Virus record (IMG/VR): IMGVR_UViG_3300042449_000696
Location: 1-23,635 of that record
Strand: one strand, 5' to 3'
DNA length: 23,635 nt
Source: a virus
The position numbers and the translations under genes are program-made. How positions within the stretch are numbered: position 1 is the first letter of the stretch; each line of letters opens with the position of its first letter. Of this stretch, positions 7,420 through 14,297 are shown in pieces. The notes beneath the pieces are model-generated. The model saw nothing but the letters and a program-made list of their open reading frames with translations. It searched no databases and was not told where the DNA came from.

Positions 7420-8427
7420 TTAATTTACTTGAATTTTTTGTGTTGTTTCTCTTGCTGGTGTAGGTATTTCTACTATTCTCATACTCGTTCTATCTAGTTT
7501 AAAGAAACTGATTCTTGTAAGACCATTTCTAGATTTTAAGAAGTGGAACACTAGTGTATCCGGATCTTCAATCAAAAACTTCTCAGGACCATATTTCTTA
7601 ATCTTTCTGATAGAAGGTTTGTTAATACCAATAACTACATCAGCATGTTGTAATAAAGCATCAGAACCATAAATGTCAGAATCTAATACATAATTTCCAT
7701 AATTGGCTTCTACTTGTCTCTTAGTATCATCAATGTTTCTATTTAATTGACTTAGAACAACAAATGCTACAGGATAATTTTTCTTCATATGGGTCAAGGC
7801 CTCACCCAATGCACCTAGCATATCAAATTTGTCTTTTTGTCCTACATCATTCTTAAATAAAGCAGAGTGATCTATTGTAACAAGTAAGTTTCTATACGTA
7901 CCATCAGGATTCTTGTGTCTTTCACATTCATAATGAATGGTTGCACACATTTCATTGACAGTACATACATCATAGACAACATTGATTATATCACTGTCTG
8001 CAGATTCTTTATAGTAATCTACACACTTTTGAAATAACCTTTTGTCTACCAAATTGCCATTTTTACTCATTAATGTATTGTAATCAGCACCAGTAATCAG
8101 ACCGAACTTTCTAATTGCACTAGTTTCATCAACCATTTCCATCTGGAACTTAAGAACTCTAAAGTCTTGGTCAGCATTGTGTTTGATAATATCAGACACC
8201 AACTGTTCCATAAATAAAGTTTTACCAGTACCTGGTCGTGCACCTACTACAGTTATTGTTCTCCACTCAAGTCCATCACAGAAAGCATCATTAAACTTAG
8301 GCCATGCACTAATAAGTGCAGGTAACCTACCCTCTCTCTTTGCTTTCATTTTGAGAAGACCTTTTTCTAAACTTTCTCTCTCACTAACGGGAAGCAAATG
8401 TCTTGCCCCATTAAATAGTTTTGTCAT
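7420..8427 (-). CDS. dnaB: DnaB-type replicative helicase (RecA-like domain only)
   Basis: A 335-residue hexameric-type helicase. Motifs are Walker A GARPGTGKT (62-70), Walker B LVTIDH (182-187), the H3-like SQLNRN (226-231), GSDALLQHADVVIG (254-267) and KSRNG (298-302), all typical of the DnaB C-terminal domain. The usual N-terminal DnaB domain that contacts primase is absent; only about 45 residues precede the core. The enzyme would unwind DNA at the fork with the primase at 4340-5317. It lies in the UDG-to-SSB operon, with 15 bp between it and the upstream gene. Function is confident; how it is loaded is not visible. Confidence 0.88.
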   Translation of the reverse strand: MTKLFNGARHLLPVSERESLEKGLLKMKAKREGRLPALISAWPKFNDAFCDGLEWRTITVVGARPGTGKTLFMEQLVSDIIKHNADQDFRVLKFQMEMVDETSAIRKFGLITGADYNTLMSKNGNLVDKRLFQKCVDYYKESADSDIINVVYDVCTVNEMCATIHYECERHKNPDGTYRNLLVTIDHSALFKNDVGQKDKFDMLGALGEALTHMKKNYPVAFVVLSQLNRNIDDTKRQVEANYGNYVLDSDIYGSDALLQHADVVIGINKPSIRKIKKYGPEKFLIEDPDTLVFHFLKSRNGLTRISFFKLDRTSMRIVEIPTPARETTQKIQVN

Positions 8428-8442
8428 AGACTTTCATTTACA

Positions 8443-9030
8443 TTATACAATTAACTCACCGAATGTATCTACATCATCATCAGGACTGTCTTTTAAGAAT
8501 TCACAATAAGTAGCTAAGTCAGAATCCCAACTTTTATCTAAATTTTGTTTTCTAATAAAATACTGAGCTGTTCTCATGTACTCATAATTCTTTGACTCAT
8601 ACTCTGAGATATACTTCTGTGTTGCAAGAAATATAGTTTCCCAGTCATAGTCATAAGTTTCAAAAAACCATCTGAATGAATTTTCTAAGTTCTTTGCTGG
8701 AACTCTGGCATATTTACCAGAAGACAGTTTTTTATTAGGAAATAAAGAAACATATGCTTCTATATTCTGCATAAAACCGTCACCCATTAAATTTCTAGAA
8801 GTTTTTTTCTTTGATTTCTTGAAGTAGCCATCAATTTCTACCATAAATATAATGCTTTTGTTTGTCAAATCCAAATCTTCAGACAGCCAATCATTTGCTT
8901 TTAGTCTAGTTATTTCTAATGAAGAATTGACAGATTTATCAGGTACAATACCTGCATGCATGCAGTATAATATGTAGAACATATTAGGTGTGAGTTCTGC
9001 TTGACTCATTTTTAAAAAGATTTCTCCCAT
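8443..9030 (-). CDS. Hypothetical protein upstream of helicase
   Basis: A 195-residue protein between UDG and the helicase. It begins with a helical stretch (LTPNMFYILYCMHAGI), then WLSEDLDLTNKSIIFMVEIDGYFKKSKKK, and ends with FRWFFETYDYDWETIFLATQKYISEYESK, which looks all-helical. Proteins just before a phage helicase are often helicase loaders or replication initiators with winged-helix domains, and this layout would fit, but there is no diagnostic motif. The ATG at 9030 overlaps the UDG stop (TAATG); an alternative start is the ATG at 9009. Charge and length give no further clue. Confidence 0.72.
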   Translation of the reverse strand: MGEIFLKMSQAELTPNMFYILYCMHAGIVPDKSVNSSLEITRLKANDWLSEDLDLTNKSIIFMVEIDGYFKKSKKKTSRNLMGDGFMQNIEAYVSLFPNKKLSSGKYARVPAKNLENSFRWFFETYDYDWETIFLATQKYISEYESKNYEYMRTAQYFIRKQNLDKSWDSDLATYCEFLKDSPDDDVDTFGELIV

Positions 9031-9734
9031 TACCAGATGATTTTGTAGTTATACAAGTGATACACAGTGTCTTTTACTTCTTGAAAGACACCCTTAGAAT
9101 CCCATTTGCTACCATTGTAAGCAGCACTTGCAGGATGTGAGACCATAAATTTAGTACAATTTTCTCCACACATGTCTGCCCATTCCTGAGATTTTTTACC
9201 CATATACACATAAACTAATCCTGGATGAAAGTTCTTGAGGTAATCAAATACATAGGCTACAAATGGAGCCCATATTTCATAGTGCTTACCTATCTTACCA
9301 ACTTCAGTTGTAAGAGCTGTATTAAGCAAAAGTATACCCTGTCGGGACCATTTTGATAGGTCTAAGGGTCTTTTATACCCTTCCGGGTATAATTTTTCAA
9401 CTTCATCTAAAATGAATCTTAGAGACGGTTGTTCTTTTTCAGATTTACTGCAACTAAATGCAATACCATCTGCTACACCAAGTGTAGGATATGGATCTTG
9501 ACCCACTATGACTACTTTAAGTTCATCATATGGACACTCCTCAAATGCTCTAAAAACATCTTTTAATGTAGGAGTAAACCTTTTACCATCTTGAGAAAGA
9601 CTGTATAAATCAGTAAGAATCTTTTCAAATTCTAAACTAAATATAAAAGGTTTAAGAACTCTTCCCCAACCACTAGGTTCAAGTTTATTAAATATTTTTT
9701 GTTTATAATCATCAATGTCTAATATATTACTCAT
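9030..9734 (-). CDS. ung: Uracil-DNA glycosylase, family 1
   Basis: A 234-residue family 1 uracil-DNA glycosylase, which cuts uracil from DNA to start base-excision repair. The diagnostic segments are all present in order: VIVGQDPYP with the catalytic Asp (D80), GVADGIAFS (86-94), WSRQGILLLNTALT with Asn138, and VSHPASAAYNGS with the catalytic His200. E. coli Ung has GQDPYHG, LLLNTVLT and HPSPLSAHRG at these places. UDG genes beside DnaB-type helicases are typical of crAss-like phages. The ATG at 9734 starts the core replication operon, transcribed leftward from a 32-bp divergent gap, in an ATTATG context. Confidence 0.93.
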   Translation of the reverse strand: MSNILDIDDYKQKIFNKLEPSGWGRVLKPFIFSLEFEKILTDLYSLSQDGKRFTPTLKDVFRAFEECPYDELKVVIVGQDPYPTLGVADGIAFSCSKSEKEQPSLRFILDEVEKLYPEGYKRPLDLSKWSRQGILLLNTALTTEVGKIGKHYEIWAPFVAYVFDYLKNFHPGLVYVYMGKKSQEWADMCGENCTKFMVSHPASAAYNGSKWDSKGVFQEVKDTVYHLYNYKIIW

Positions 9735-9766
9735 AATAATGTATATTTGTTAATAATATTAATGTC
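9735..9766 (+). promoter_or_regulatory. Divergent intergenic promoter region with a Bacteroidota -7-like box
   Basis: This 32-bp gap separates the leftward UDG operon from a rightward gene. On the plus strand TATATTTG (9742-9749) matches the Bacteroidota -7 consensus TAnnTTTG, 17 bp before the ATG at 9767. No clear -33 TTTG is present. The leftward promoter must lie here or inside the rightward gene. A related TGTATATT...TTAATA pattern occurs in the other divergent gap (10443-10473). Confidence 0.45.
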
Positions 9767-10078
9767 ATGGTCAAAGTAAAAGAACTCAAAGATGATGCAG
9801 TACTAGACATAACTGTCAATAAGAATTATTATCTTATGGCTAAAGCTGCATCTTTGGCAATCATTCAATCCTTAAACATTGAAGAAAAAGGAGATGAATA
9901 CTTTAAAGAAACTATTACTAAGAGCTATGAGGATTTAGATCCTATGCAAAGAGCTTTTTATACCATTGTTCTTTTGTTGTCTGAAATAGAAAAGACAGCA
10001 ACAGAAAAGGACTTATACATTGAAAAAGAAATTCTTGAACCTGGAGATGAAGGTTACGTAGAACCTAAGATAAGTTAA
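9767..10078 (+). CDS. Hypothetical protein (plus strand)
   Basis: A 103-residue acidic protein, one of only three plus-strand genes here. It starts VKVKELKDDAVLDITVNKNYYLMAKAASLAI and continues with helical stretches and an acidic end (EPGDEGYVEP). I do not recognise the family; the pattern of a short beta strand followed by helices resembles many small phage early proteins. It is divergent from UDG, with a TAnnTTTG box 17 bp upstream, and its 3' end overlaps the convergent gene 10065-10442 by 14 bp. No membrane segment or metal motif is seen. Confidence 0.75.
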   Translation: MVKVKELKDDAVLDITVNKNYYLMAKAASLAIIQSLNIEEKGDEYFKETITKSYEDLDPMQRAFYTIVLLLSEIEKTATEKDLYIEKEILEPGDEGYVEPKIS

Positions 10079-10442
10079 GATTCCAATTCTCTCTTCCAAG
10101 TTGTACACATGCTTCTATAGCAAGTACTAATTCCATTTTACTACAGTCTGCAAAAGACTTACAGTATTCAGCACCATCTGCATCATAACATAGACCAGCT
10201 TGCTGCTTTATAATTTTTTTCATTTCATCAAATGTGTATCCTGATTCTTTTGCTAGTTCACGGATACAAGCATGTACTTTTGCAAGTTGTGCAATAGACC
10301 CATTATCAGAGGTAAGACCCATAAAGACCTCAACCTGCTGTCCCTCAGCTAGTTTATCAAGAAATATCTGATAGTTTAATTTTGATTTGTCATCAGGATA
10401 GACTAACTTACCATCCTGTTTGACCAGTTTTACGGTAAACAT
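10065..10442 (-). CDS. Hypothetical protein, weakly NinB-like layout
   Basis: A 125-residue protein. The first 45 residues look like beta strands (FTVKLVKQDGKLVYPDDKSK); the rest is helical: IAQLAKVHACIRELAKESGY, then DEMKKIIKQQAGLCY and KSFADCSKMELVLAIEACVQ. A helical block of that kind, ending in a conserved Ser-Lys-helix, recalls NinB/YbcN-type recombination proteins and similar phage families, but the match is weak and I give no symbol. It lies on the minus strand between two plus-strand genes, divergent from the metallophosphoesterase (31-bp gap) and convergent with 9767-10078. Confidence 0.65.
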   Translation of the reverse strand: MFTVKLVKQDGKLVYPDDKSKLNYQIFLDKLAEGQQVEVFMGLTSDNGSIAQLAKVHACIRELAKESGYTFDEMKKIIKQQAGLCYDADGAEYCKSFADCSKMELVLAIEACVQLGRENWNLNLS

Positions 10443-10473
10443 GTTGATTATTTTTTGTATATTATTAATAGAT
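10443..10473. promoter_or_regulatory. Short divergent gap with presumed promoters
   Basis: These 31 bp separate the divergent genes 10065-10442 and 10474-11502. The plus strand reads TTTTTTGTATATTATTAATAG just before the ATG. A TA-rich box with TTTG-like spacing is present but one base off the TAnnTTTG consensus. The shared TGTATATT...TTAATA pattern with the gap at 9735-9766 suggests a common early promoter type. Confidence 0.3.
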
Positions 10474-11502
10474 ATGGAAAGAATCCCTGGAAATAAAAGT
10501 CACAGAAGTAAAGATACTGATATAGTCCTGGATTACCTAGAAAGATTTCCAGAAGCCCCCTCAAAAACTCTAGCTAAAAAAATCTATTCTGAAAATCCTG
10601 TTCTTAGTTCTTTTGAATCTGTCTATGGTAAAGTAAGATACTATAGAGGTCAATACGGCAAAGAACACAGAAAGCATTTGTATGATAGAAAATTTCAAAA
10701 AGAACTTAAAGTTGAAATAAACATGAAAGAAAAATTCCTACCAGAATCATATGCATCCAAACGTGGTACATTTGTATTCCCAACAGGTTGCAACTCCGTA
10801 GGAGTTATAGGTGACCTTCATATACCATATCAAGATAATGATGCTATAGAAGCAGCATTTGATGAGATGGAAAAACAAAAGATAGAGTCCCTGTTTATCA
10901 ACGGTGACATGTTAGATTTCTACCAACTCTCTTTTCATGAGAAAGATCCAAGAATGGTTCACTTCAAACAGGAACTTGAGGCAGGTAGACAATTCTTAGA
11001 TTACTGTAGATCTAGATTTCCTGGTATTCCTATTTACTTTATCCCAGGTAACCATGAAAATAGATTTGAGAGATATCTTAGAGTTAAGGCATCAGAACTA
11101 TTGGACATGGATGAATTCAGACTAGATGTACTTCTACGTGTAGCTGAATATGGTGTACAGTATATTCCATTTAGATCTAAAGTTGTCTTTGGTGACTTCC
11201 TTATAGAGCACGGAGACAAAATCCCAGGTGCAGGTGGTGTTGTACCAGCACGTACTGCTCTAATGAGACTAAAGACAAACTGTCTTATAAATCACTTTCA
11301 CAAAACAAGTTCTAGCTCACAAAGAGTATATGGTCCTGATGACTCTACAACTATCCGTGGTTACAGTCTTGGTTGTTTATGTGAACTCACTCCAGAATAC
11401 CTTGAAATAAATGAATGGAATCATGGATTTGCTATTCTAAAAAGAAATGGTAATTTAGTGCAAGTAAACAATTACAAAATAGAAGGTAACCAAATAGTCT
11501 GA
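10474..11502 (+). CDS. Metallophosphoesterase (calcineurin-like)
   Basis: A 342-residue metallophosphoesterase. All core motifs are present: GDLH (113-116), NGDMLD (143-148), GNHE (192-195), HGD (246-248) and the NHFHKT metal-site histidines (273-278). Enzymes of this fold hydrolyse phosphodiesters or phosphomonoesters, for example of proteins, nucleotides or nucleic acid ends; the substrate here cannot be read from sequence. The first 90 residues form an extra helical region (YLERFPEAPSKTLAKKIY) like a helix-turn-helix, suggesting DNA or RNA targeting. The start at 10474 is preferred because an upstream ATG at 10420 would overlap the divergent gene and its promoter. The stop overlaps the next start as TGATG. 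Confidence 0.85.
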   Translation: MERIPGNKSHRSKDTDIVLDYLERFPEAPSKTLAKKIYSENPVLSSFESVYGKVRYYRGQYGKEHRKHLYDRKFQKELKVEINMKEKFLPESYASKRGTFVFPTGCNSVGVIGDLHIPYQDNDAIEAAFDEMEKQKIESLFINGDMLDFYQLSFHEKDPRMVHFKQELEAGRQFLDYCRSRFPGIPIYFIPGNHENRFERYLRVKASELLDMDEFRLDVLLRVAEYGVQYIPFRSKVVFGDFLIEHGDKIPGAGGVVPARTALMRLKTNCLINHFHKTSSSSQRVYGPDDSTTIRGYSLGCLCELTPEYLEINEWNHGFAILKRNGNLVQVNNYKIEGNQIV

Positions 11503-11813
11503 TGTTTCTACCAATTGAATTTAGAGATGAGCAGGGTCCATACATTGAACACCTGAATGTTACTCACATAACAAGAATATCTTTTGTCAATCCTAGAAAT
11601 CCAGATGCTGGTAGTAAAATACATCTCCGTACAGGGGAAGTATTAAAAACTACTATGACATTTGATATTTTATCTCAAGAAATTGATGATGCATGGGAAT
11701 CTGCATCAACTCTAATTCTTTCCACAGTACTTTCTGAAAAGGCCAAACTTATGAAACAAAGTGACCTACAGAATGAAGGAATTGAAGAACTTGATCCTTT
11801 GTCTGAAGCTTAA
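11502..11813 (+). CDS. Hypothetical protein cotranscribed with the metallophosphoesterase
   Basis: A 103-residue protein whose ATG overlaps the phosphoesterase stop (TGATG), implying translational coupling. The first 60 residues look like a small beta domain (IEHLNVTHITRISFVNPRNP, then KIHLRTGEVLKTTMTFDIL), faintly similar to FlbD-like proteins, followed by a helical, polar tail. No function is assigned. Its last 65 bp overlap the convergent gene 11749-12003 on the other strand, so the C-terminal 21 codons are doubly used if both genes are real. Confidence 0.72.
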   Translation: MFLPIEFRDEQGPYIEHLNVTHITRISFVNPRNPDAGSKIHLRTGEVLKTTMTFDILSQEIDDAWESASTLILSTVLSEKAKLMKQSDLQNEGIEELDPLSEA

Positions 11814-12003
11814 ATTGATCAGGCCAATCTAGATTATATACATACCAATCTTCATTTTCTACTCTATCATTGTCTACTGAGATCAAAGTAAGATTGTTAA
11901 ATATGTCAAAAGTATAATAATAATAATCATATCCGTTTTGACTTTCTAAGTTATTGACTTCCACCTTATTAAAGCCTAAGTCTGTTAATTCATTTTCTGT
12001 CAT
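11749..12003 (-). CDS. Small hypothetical protein, Tyr/Asp-rich
   Basis: An 84-residue protein starting MTENELTDLGFNKVEV, then a YDYYYYTFDI strand, FNNLTLISVDNDRV, WYVYNLDW and a final helix with TKDQVLQFL. I recall similar small beta proteins from Bacteroidota phages and mobile DNA but no function. The gene overlaps the preceding 55-residue frame by 14 bp at its 5' end and the convergent plus-strand gene by 65 bp at its 3' end. The well-formed N-terminal pattern makes it likely to be real. Confidence 0.68.
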   Translation of the reverse strand: MTENELTDLGFNKVEVNNLESQNGYDYYYYTFDIFNNLTLISVDNDRVENEDWYVYNLDWPDQFKLQTKDQVLQFLHSVGHFVS

Positions 12004-12157
12004 TTGTTAATTCTTTTGCAATTGTCTTGGCAATATATGTAGAACATTTATATCTTGTTTTTACATACTTTGCTATAGTTTCTGGAAGCATGTCTTTAAT
12101 GTTCTTATTACTATCTCTTATCTCTGCAATAATATGTTCTTTGATTAAATTAGCCAT
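11990..12157 (-). CDS. Small hypothetical protein, 55 aa
   Basis: A 55-residue reading frame beginning MANLIKEHIIAEIRDSNKNI, which continues KDMLPETIAKYVKTRY and ends in TNDRK. It looks fully helical and basic, with a pattern like a small helix-turn-helix (ETIAKYV... CSTYIAKTIAKEL). It fills an otherwise empty 146-bp space, its ATG overlaps the preceding gene by 8 bp and its end overlaps the next start by 14 bp, the usual spacing of this genome. Function unknown; a small DNA-binding protein is possible. Confidence 0.62.
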   Translation of the reverse strand: MANLIKEHIIAEIRDSNKNIKDMLPETIAKYVKTRYKCSTYIAKTIAKELTNDRK

Positions 12158-12569
12158 TTGCTGGGGACATTGTTTTCATAAATACTTCATGGTTAAGTAT
12201 TTCATGTGGATAATCCTTGGCAATCTTTGTATATGCCTTATTCACTTTACTATACTCACCATGTTCTAAAATTCTTAGATCTCTAAAGCTCTTAATTGAT
12301 AGAGTAACCATGTGCAGGTTTTCTTCATCTGAAGATTCTAACATTGCAATCATGTTTTTTATCTCAGTATCATTAATGTAGCCCATTCTCTTTAGCAGTT
12401 GTAACTCTGCCATATATACAAAAGGACGGAATGTCCCAACTTTACTACCCTTATAGTACATATACCACAGATAGTTTAAGTTTCTATCTACATTGTCTGT
12501 CAATTCATAATGTTCTTTTGCAATGTTTGCTGATAACTCTAGCATTTCATGTGTTATTTTCTGTTCCAT
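12150..12569 (-). CDS. Hypothetical helical protein with LxSSDxEN motif
   Basis: A 139-residue helical protein starting MEQKITHEML. The start at 12569 is chosen because it lies 7 bp after the radical SAM stop, with an A-rich AAAGAA leader; the longer open frame to 12740 would run through the end of the radical SAM gene. Residues 73-95 (MIAMLESSDEENLHMVTLSI) share the LxSSDxEN pattern with the 142-residue protein at 2725-3153, suggesting a common small helical-repeat unit. It follows the radical SAM gene closely and could be its partner, but no function is visible. Confidence 0.7.
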   Translation of the reverse strand: MEQKITHEMLELSANIAKEHYELTDNVDRNLNYLWYMYYKGSKVGTFRPFVYMAELQLLKRMGYINDTEIKNMIAMLESSDEENLHMVTLSIKSFRDLRILEHGEYSKVNKAYTKIAKDYPHEILNHEVFMKTMSPANG

Positions 12570-12576
12570 TTCTTTA

Positions 12577-13446
12577 TCAAAATATATAACGAATTGTGTT
12601 CCAAGGGATGATCCTGTCATGAAGTTCTCTAAATTGTTTAATATAGTCAAACTTCCTTCTGTGTTCATACCTAATGTTATTTCCTCCAAACTGGGAAATT
12701 TTCTGCTCCTGAATTTTAGGTGTGTATAAAAATTCTTCACCGGGTAATTTATTTGCTAGGTTATACCAATGCTTTTCTTCATTATGAGTTAAAAAGATTA
12801 CCTCAGCTTTAACTCTTGTAAGGTCCCAACCATGACTTTTTGCCATAAAAGCAACACTTTTAAATAAAGCTTCATAATGTTTTAACCAATTGTCATGTAC
12901 AATAACAGGACTAAAGTTTAAGTGAACATCATAACCAGCATTTAAAAACATTGGTATAGCCAAGAGTCTTTCATGAATAGTACTAGTATTAGGCTCAAGA
13001 TGTTGATGTAACTCAAAAGGCATTAAACTAAACCTAATTCTAACTTTATGTTCAGGATTAAATGCAAGAAGTTCTTTATTTACATACTTAGTAGCAAATG
13101 AACCCATAGCAAGAGGATGATCTCTAAAGAACTTAAAGATTGTTTTCCAATCATGGTACTTAGCATGTAGAGCAAAATCCTCATTACAACTGATATCATA
13201 TGTAATATAATCTCCAGTCTGATTTGGCTTCTCTACATCTGCAAAAAATGCATGGGAATTGATTTCTGTCAGGATATCCATAGTATTCTTAGCTACAGTT
13301 AATCCTTCCGGTTTATGTCTCTTCATATAACAGTAAGTACAGTTATACAAACAGCCATGACCAAAAGAAGGAGCAATGTAATCAGTGCTCCTCCCACTTG
13401 GTCTAATAATCATACTCTTTCTAGTGACTTTTTCTACAACTGACAT
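12577..13446 (-). CDS. Radical SAM protein, spore-photoproduct-lyase-like
   Basis: A 289-residue radical SAM enzyme. The iron-sulfur motif is GCLYNCTYCYM with C32, C36 and C39 (CxxxCxxC), preceded by APSFGHG and followed by DYITYDISCNEDFALH. This arrangement, with the cluster near the N terminus and the CxxxCxxCY form, resembles the SPL family, which includes spore photoproduct lyase, a thymine-lesion repair enzyme. Lesion repair would fit a phage that also encodes UDG, but many SPL-like proteins have other or unknown substrates. The ATG at 13446 lies in a GATTATG context, 43 bp after a 59-residue gene. The next gene follows after 7 bp. Confidence 0.8.
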   Translation of the reverse strand: MSVVEKVTRKSMIIRPSGRSTDYIAPSFGHGCLYNCTYCYMKRHKPEGLTVAKNTMDILTEINSHAFFADVEKPNQTGDYITYDISCNEDFALHAKYHDWKTIFKFFRDHPLAMGSFATKYVNKELLAFNPEHKVRIRFSLMPFELHQHLEPNTSTIHERLLAIPMFLNAGYDVHLNFSPVIVHDNWLKHYEALFKSVAFMAKSHGWDLTRVKAEVIFLTHNEEKHWYNLANKLPGEEFLYTPKIQEQKISQFGGNNIRYEHRRKFDYIKQFRELHDRIIPWNTIRYIF

Positions 13447-13489
13447 AATCTCTTAATCCGCTGTACCTTCCTAACACATGTAGAAATTA

Positions 13490-13669
13490 TCACTTTAGAA
13501 AGTTAATGTAAGATTGTGCAGCTCTTTTAGAATTGTATATAATTCTAAATCCTGCATGATTCTTAATAGTCTTCCAAAAGAACCATAAGAATCTTTTCTT
13601 TACTGCATACTTAGTTTCATAACCATCTTGTAATTCTACAATTTTGTAGTCTTTCTTATTTACACTCAT
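13490..13669 (-). CDS. Small hypothetical protein, 59 aa
   Basis: A 59-residue basic reading frame: it begins MSVNKKDYKIVELQDGYETK, continues YAVKKRFLWFFWKTIKN and ends SYINFLK. Its ATG lies one base after the TAG of the upstream gene. A short beta-hairpin-like start followed by an aromatic, basic stretch (FLWFFWK) could touch membrane or nucleic acid. The pattern 'YxIVExxDGYxxKYAVKKRFLWFFWK' looks like small proteins of other Bacteroidota phages. Function unknown. Confidence 0.68.
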   Translation of the reverse strand: MSVNKKDYKIVELQDGYETKYAVKKRFLWFFWKTIKNHAGFRIIYNSKRAAQSYINFLK

Positions 13670-13670
13670 A

Positions 13671-13907
13671 CTATTCTAGATTTAAATTATAGTCTTCTAA
13701 TATTCCTCTCAATTCTTTTCTAAGTCTATCAGCTAAATCTCTTTCTTGATCAGTAGCTTCTTTCTTGTCAACATAACCATATTTGGTTATCTCACGTAGT
13801 TTTTGGTCAAGATCCCATACAGCCGATTTCCATCTAGAACCATCTAATGCATCTCTTGCATCTTCTTTTTCTTCAATAGAGTCAAACTCAAGAATTATCT
13901 TTCCCAT
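13671..13907 (-). CDS. Conserved phage hypothetical protein (ALDGxxWKxxxWDLDQ type)
   Basis: A 78-residue protein beginning MGKIILEFDSIEEKEDARDA. The segment ALDGSRWKSAVWDLDQKLRE followed by ITKYG is a pattern I know from small proteins of many tailed phages, of unknown function. The start at 13907 is preferred over an upstream ATG (13976), because the latter lies deep inside the preceding gene; with 13907 the overlap is 20 bp. The rest of the protein is helical and charged. Confidence 0.75.
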   Translation of the reverse strand: MGKIILEFDSIEEKEDARDALDGSRWKSAVWDLDQKLREITKYGYVDKKEATDQERDLADRLRKELRGILEDYNLNLE

Positions 13908-14070
13908 TTTCCATAATTTTAGTTGGCCAATAATAATCACACTTTTCTTGATCAGAATCATAAGGTACTTCTGCAAAATGTGATTGCATAAAACCTGGTA
14001 CAGCTTTATATCTGTAACAAGTTTCTTTTAGTGGACATTCAACACCACTACACATTGTCATATCTGGCAT
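13888..14070 (-). CDS. Small cysteine-rich hypothetical protein
   Basis: A 60-residue protein with spaced cysteines: MCSGVECPLKETCYRY and later EKCDYYW. The pattern CxxxxCPLxxxCYRY...FxExPYD...KCDYYW resembles small conserved phage proteins that probably bind a metal ion or form a disulfide cluster; I know no function. It sits three bases or fewer from the micro-protein gene upstream and overlaps the next gene by 20 bp. Confidence 0.72.
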   Translation of the reverse strand: MPDMTMCSGVECPLKETCYRYKAVPGFMQSHFAEVPYDSDQEKCDYYWPTKIMENGKDNS

Positions 14071-14073
14071 AAC

Positions 14074-14163
14074 TCAAAGTATAAAGTTAAATAATATATG
14101 ACCGAAGCCAATACCTGCTAAAAAGTAAACAAGATTGTTTACCCATTTTGGATAGTTTTTCAT
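14074..14163 (-). CDS. Single-pass membrane micro-protein, 29 aa
   Basis: A 29-residue reading frame, MKNYPKWVNNLVYFLAGIGF and then GHILFNFIL. It has a short polar start and one hydrophobic helix. The ATG lies one base past the TGA of the 40-residue gene, and its TGA lies 3 bp before the next ATG, so it fills the space exactly. This spacing and the membrane-like composition favour a real gene, though it is too short for certainty. Confidence 0.5.
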   Translation of the reverse strand: MKNYPKWVNNLVYFLAGIGFGHILFNFIL

Positions 14164-14164
14164 A

Positions 14165-14287
14165 TCAAAAAATATTAAAAATTGCTTGAATAGTAGCTAC
14201 TATAATACATATGATTACAAAGCTTAAGAAAATAGCAGTACCAATACCACCCATTTCTTCTCTACGATCTTCTCTGTTTAGTTTCAT
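14165..14287 (-). CDS. Single-pass membrane micro-protein, 40 aa
   Basis: A 40-residue reading frame with a charged N terminus (MKLNREDRREEMGG) followed by one long hydrophobic helix (IGTAIFLSFVIICIIVATIQ). The clear charge-then-membrane pattern is what a small membrane protein needs. It lies 10 bp after the three-helix membrane protein gene and is followed after one base by the 29-residue gene. Function unknown; small phage membrane proteins can serve in lysis or superinfection exclusion. Confidence 0.6.
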   Translation of the reverse strand: MKLNREDRREEMGGIGTAIFLSFVIICIIVATIQAIFNIF

Positions 14288-14297
14288 AGTTTCATGT

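Noticed and set aside
12570-12740. N-terminal extension of the 139-residue protein
   Set aside because: The extension would lie inside the end of the radical SAM gene; the ATG at 12569 fits the operon spacing.
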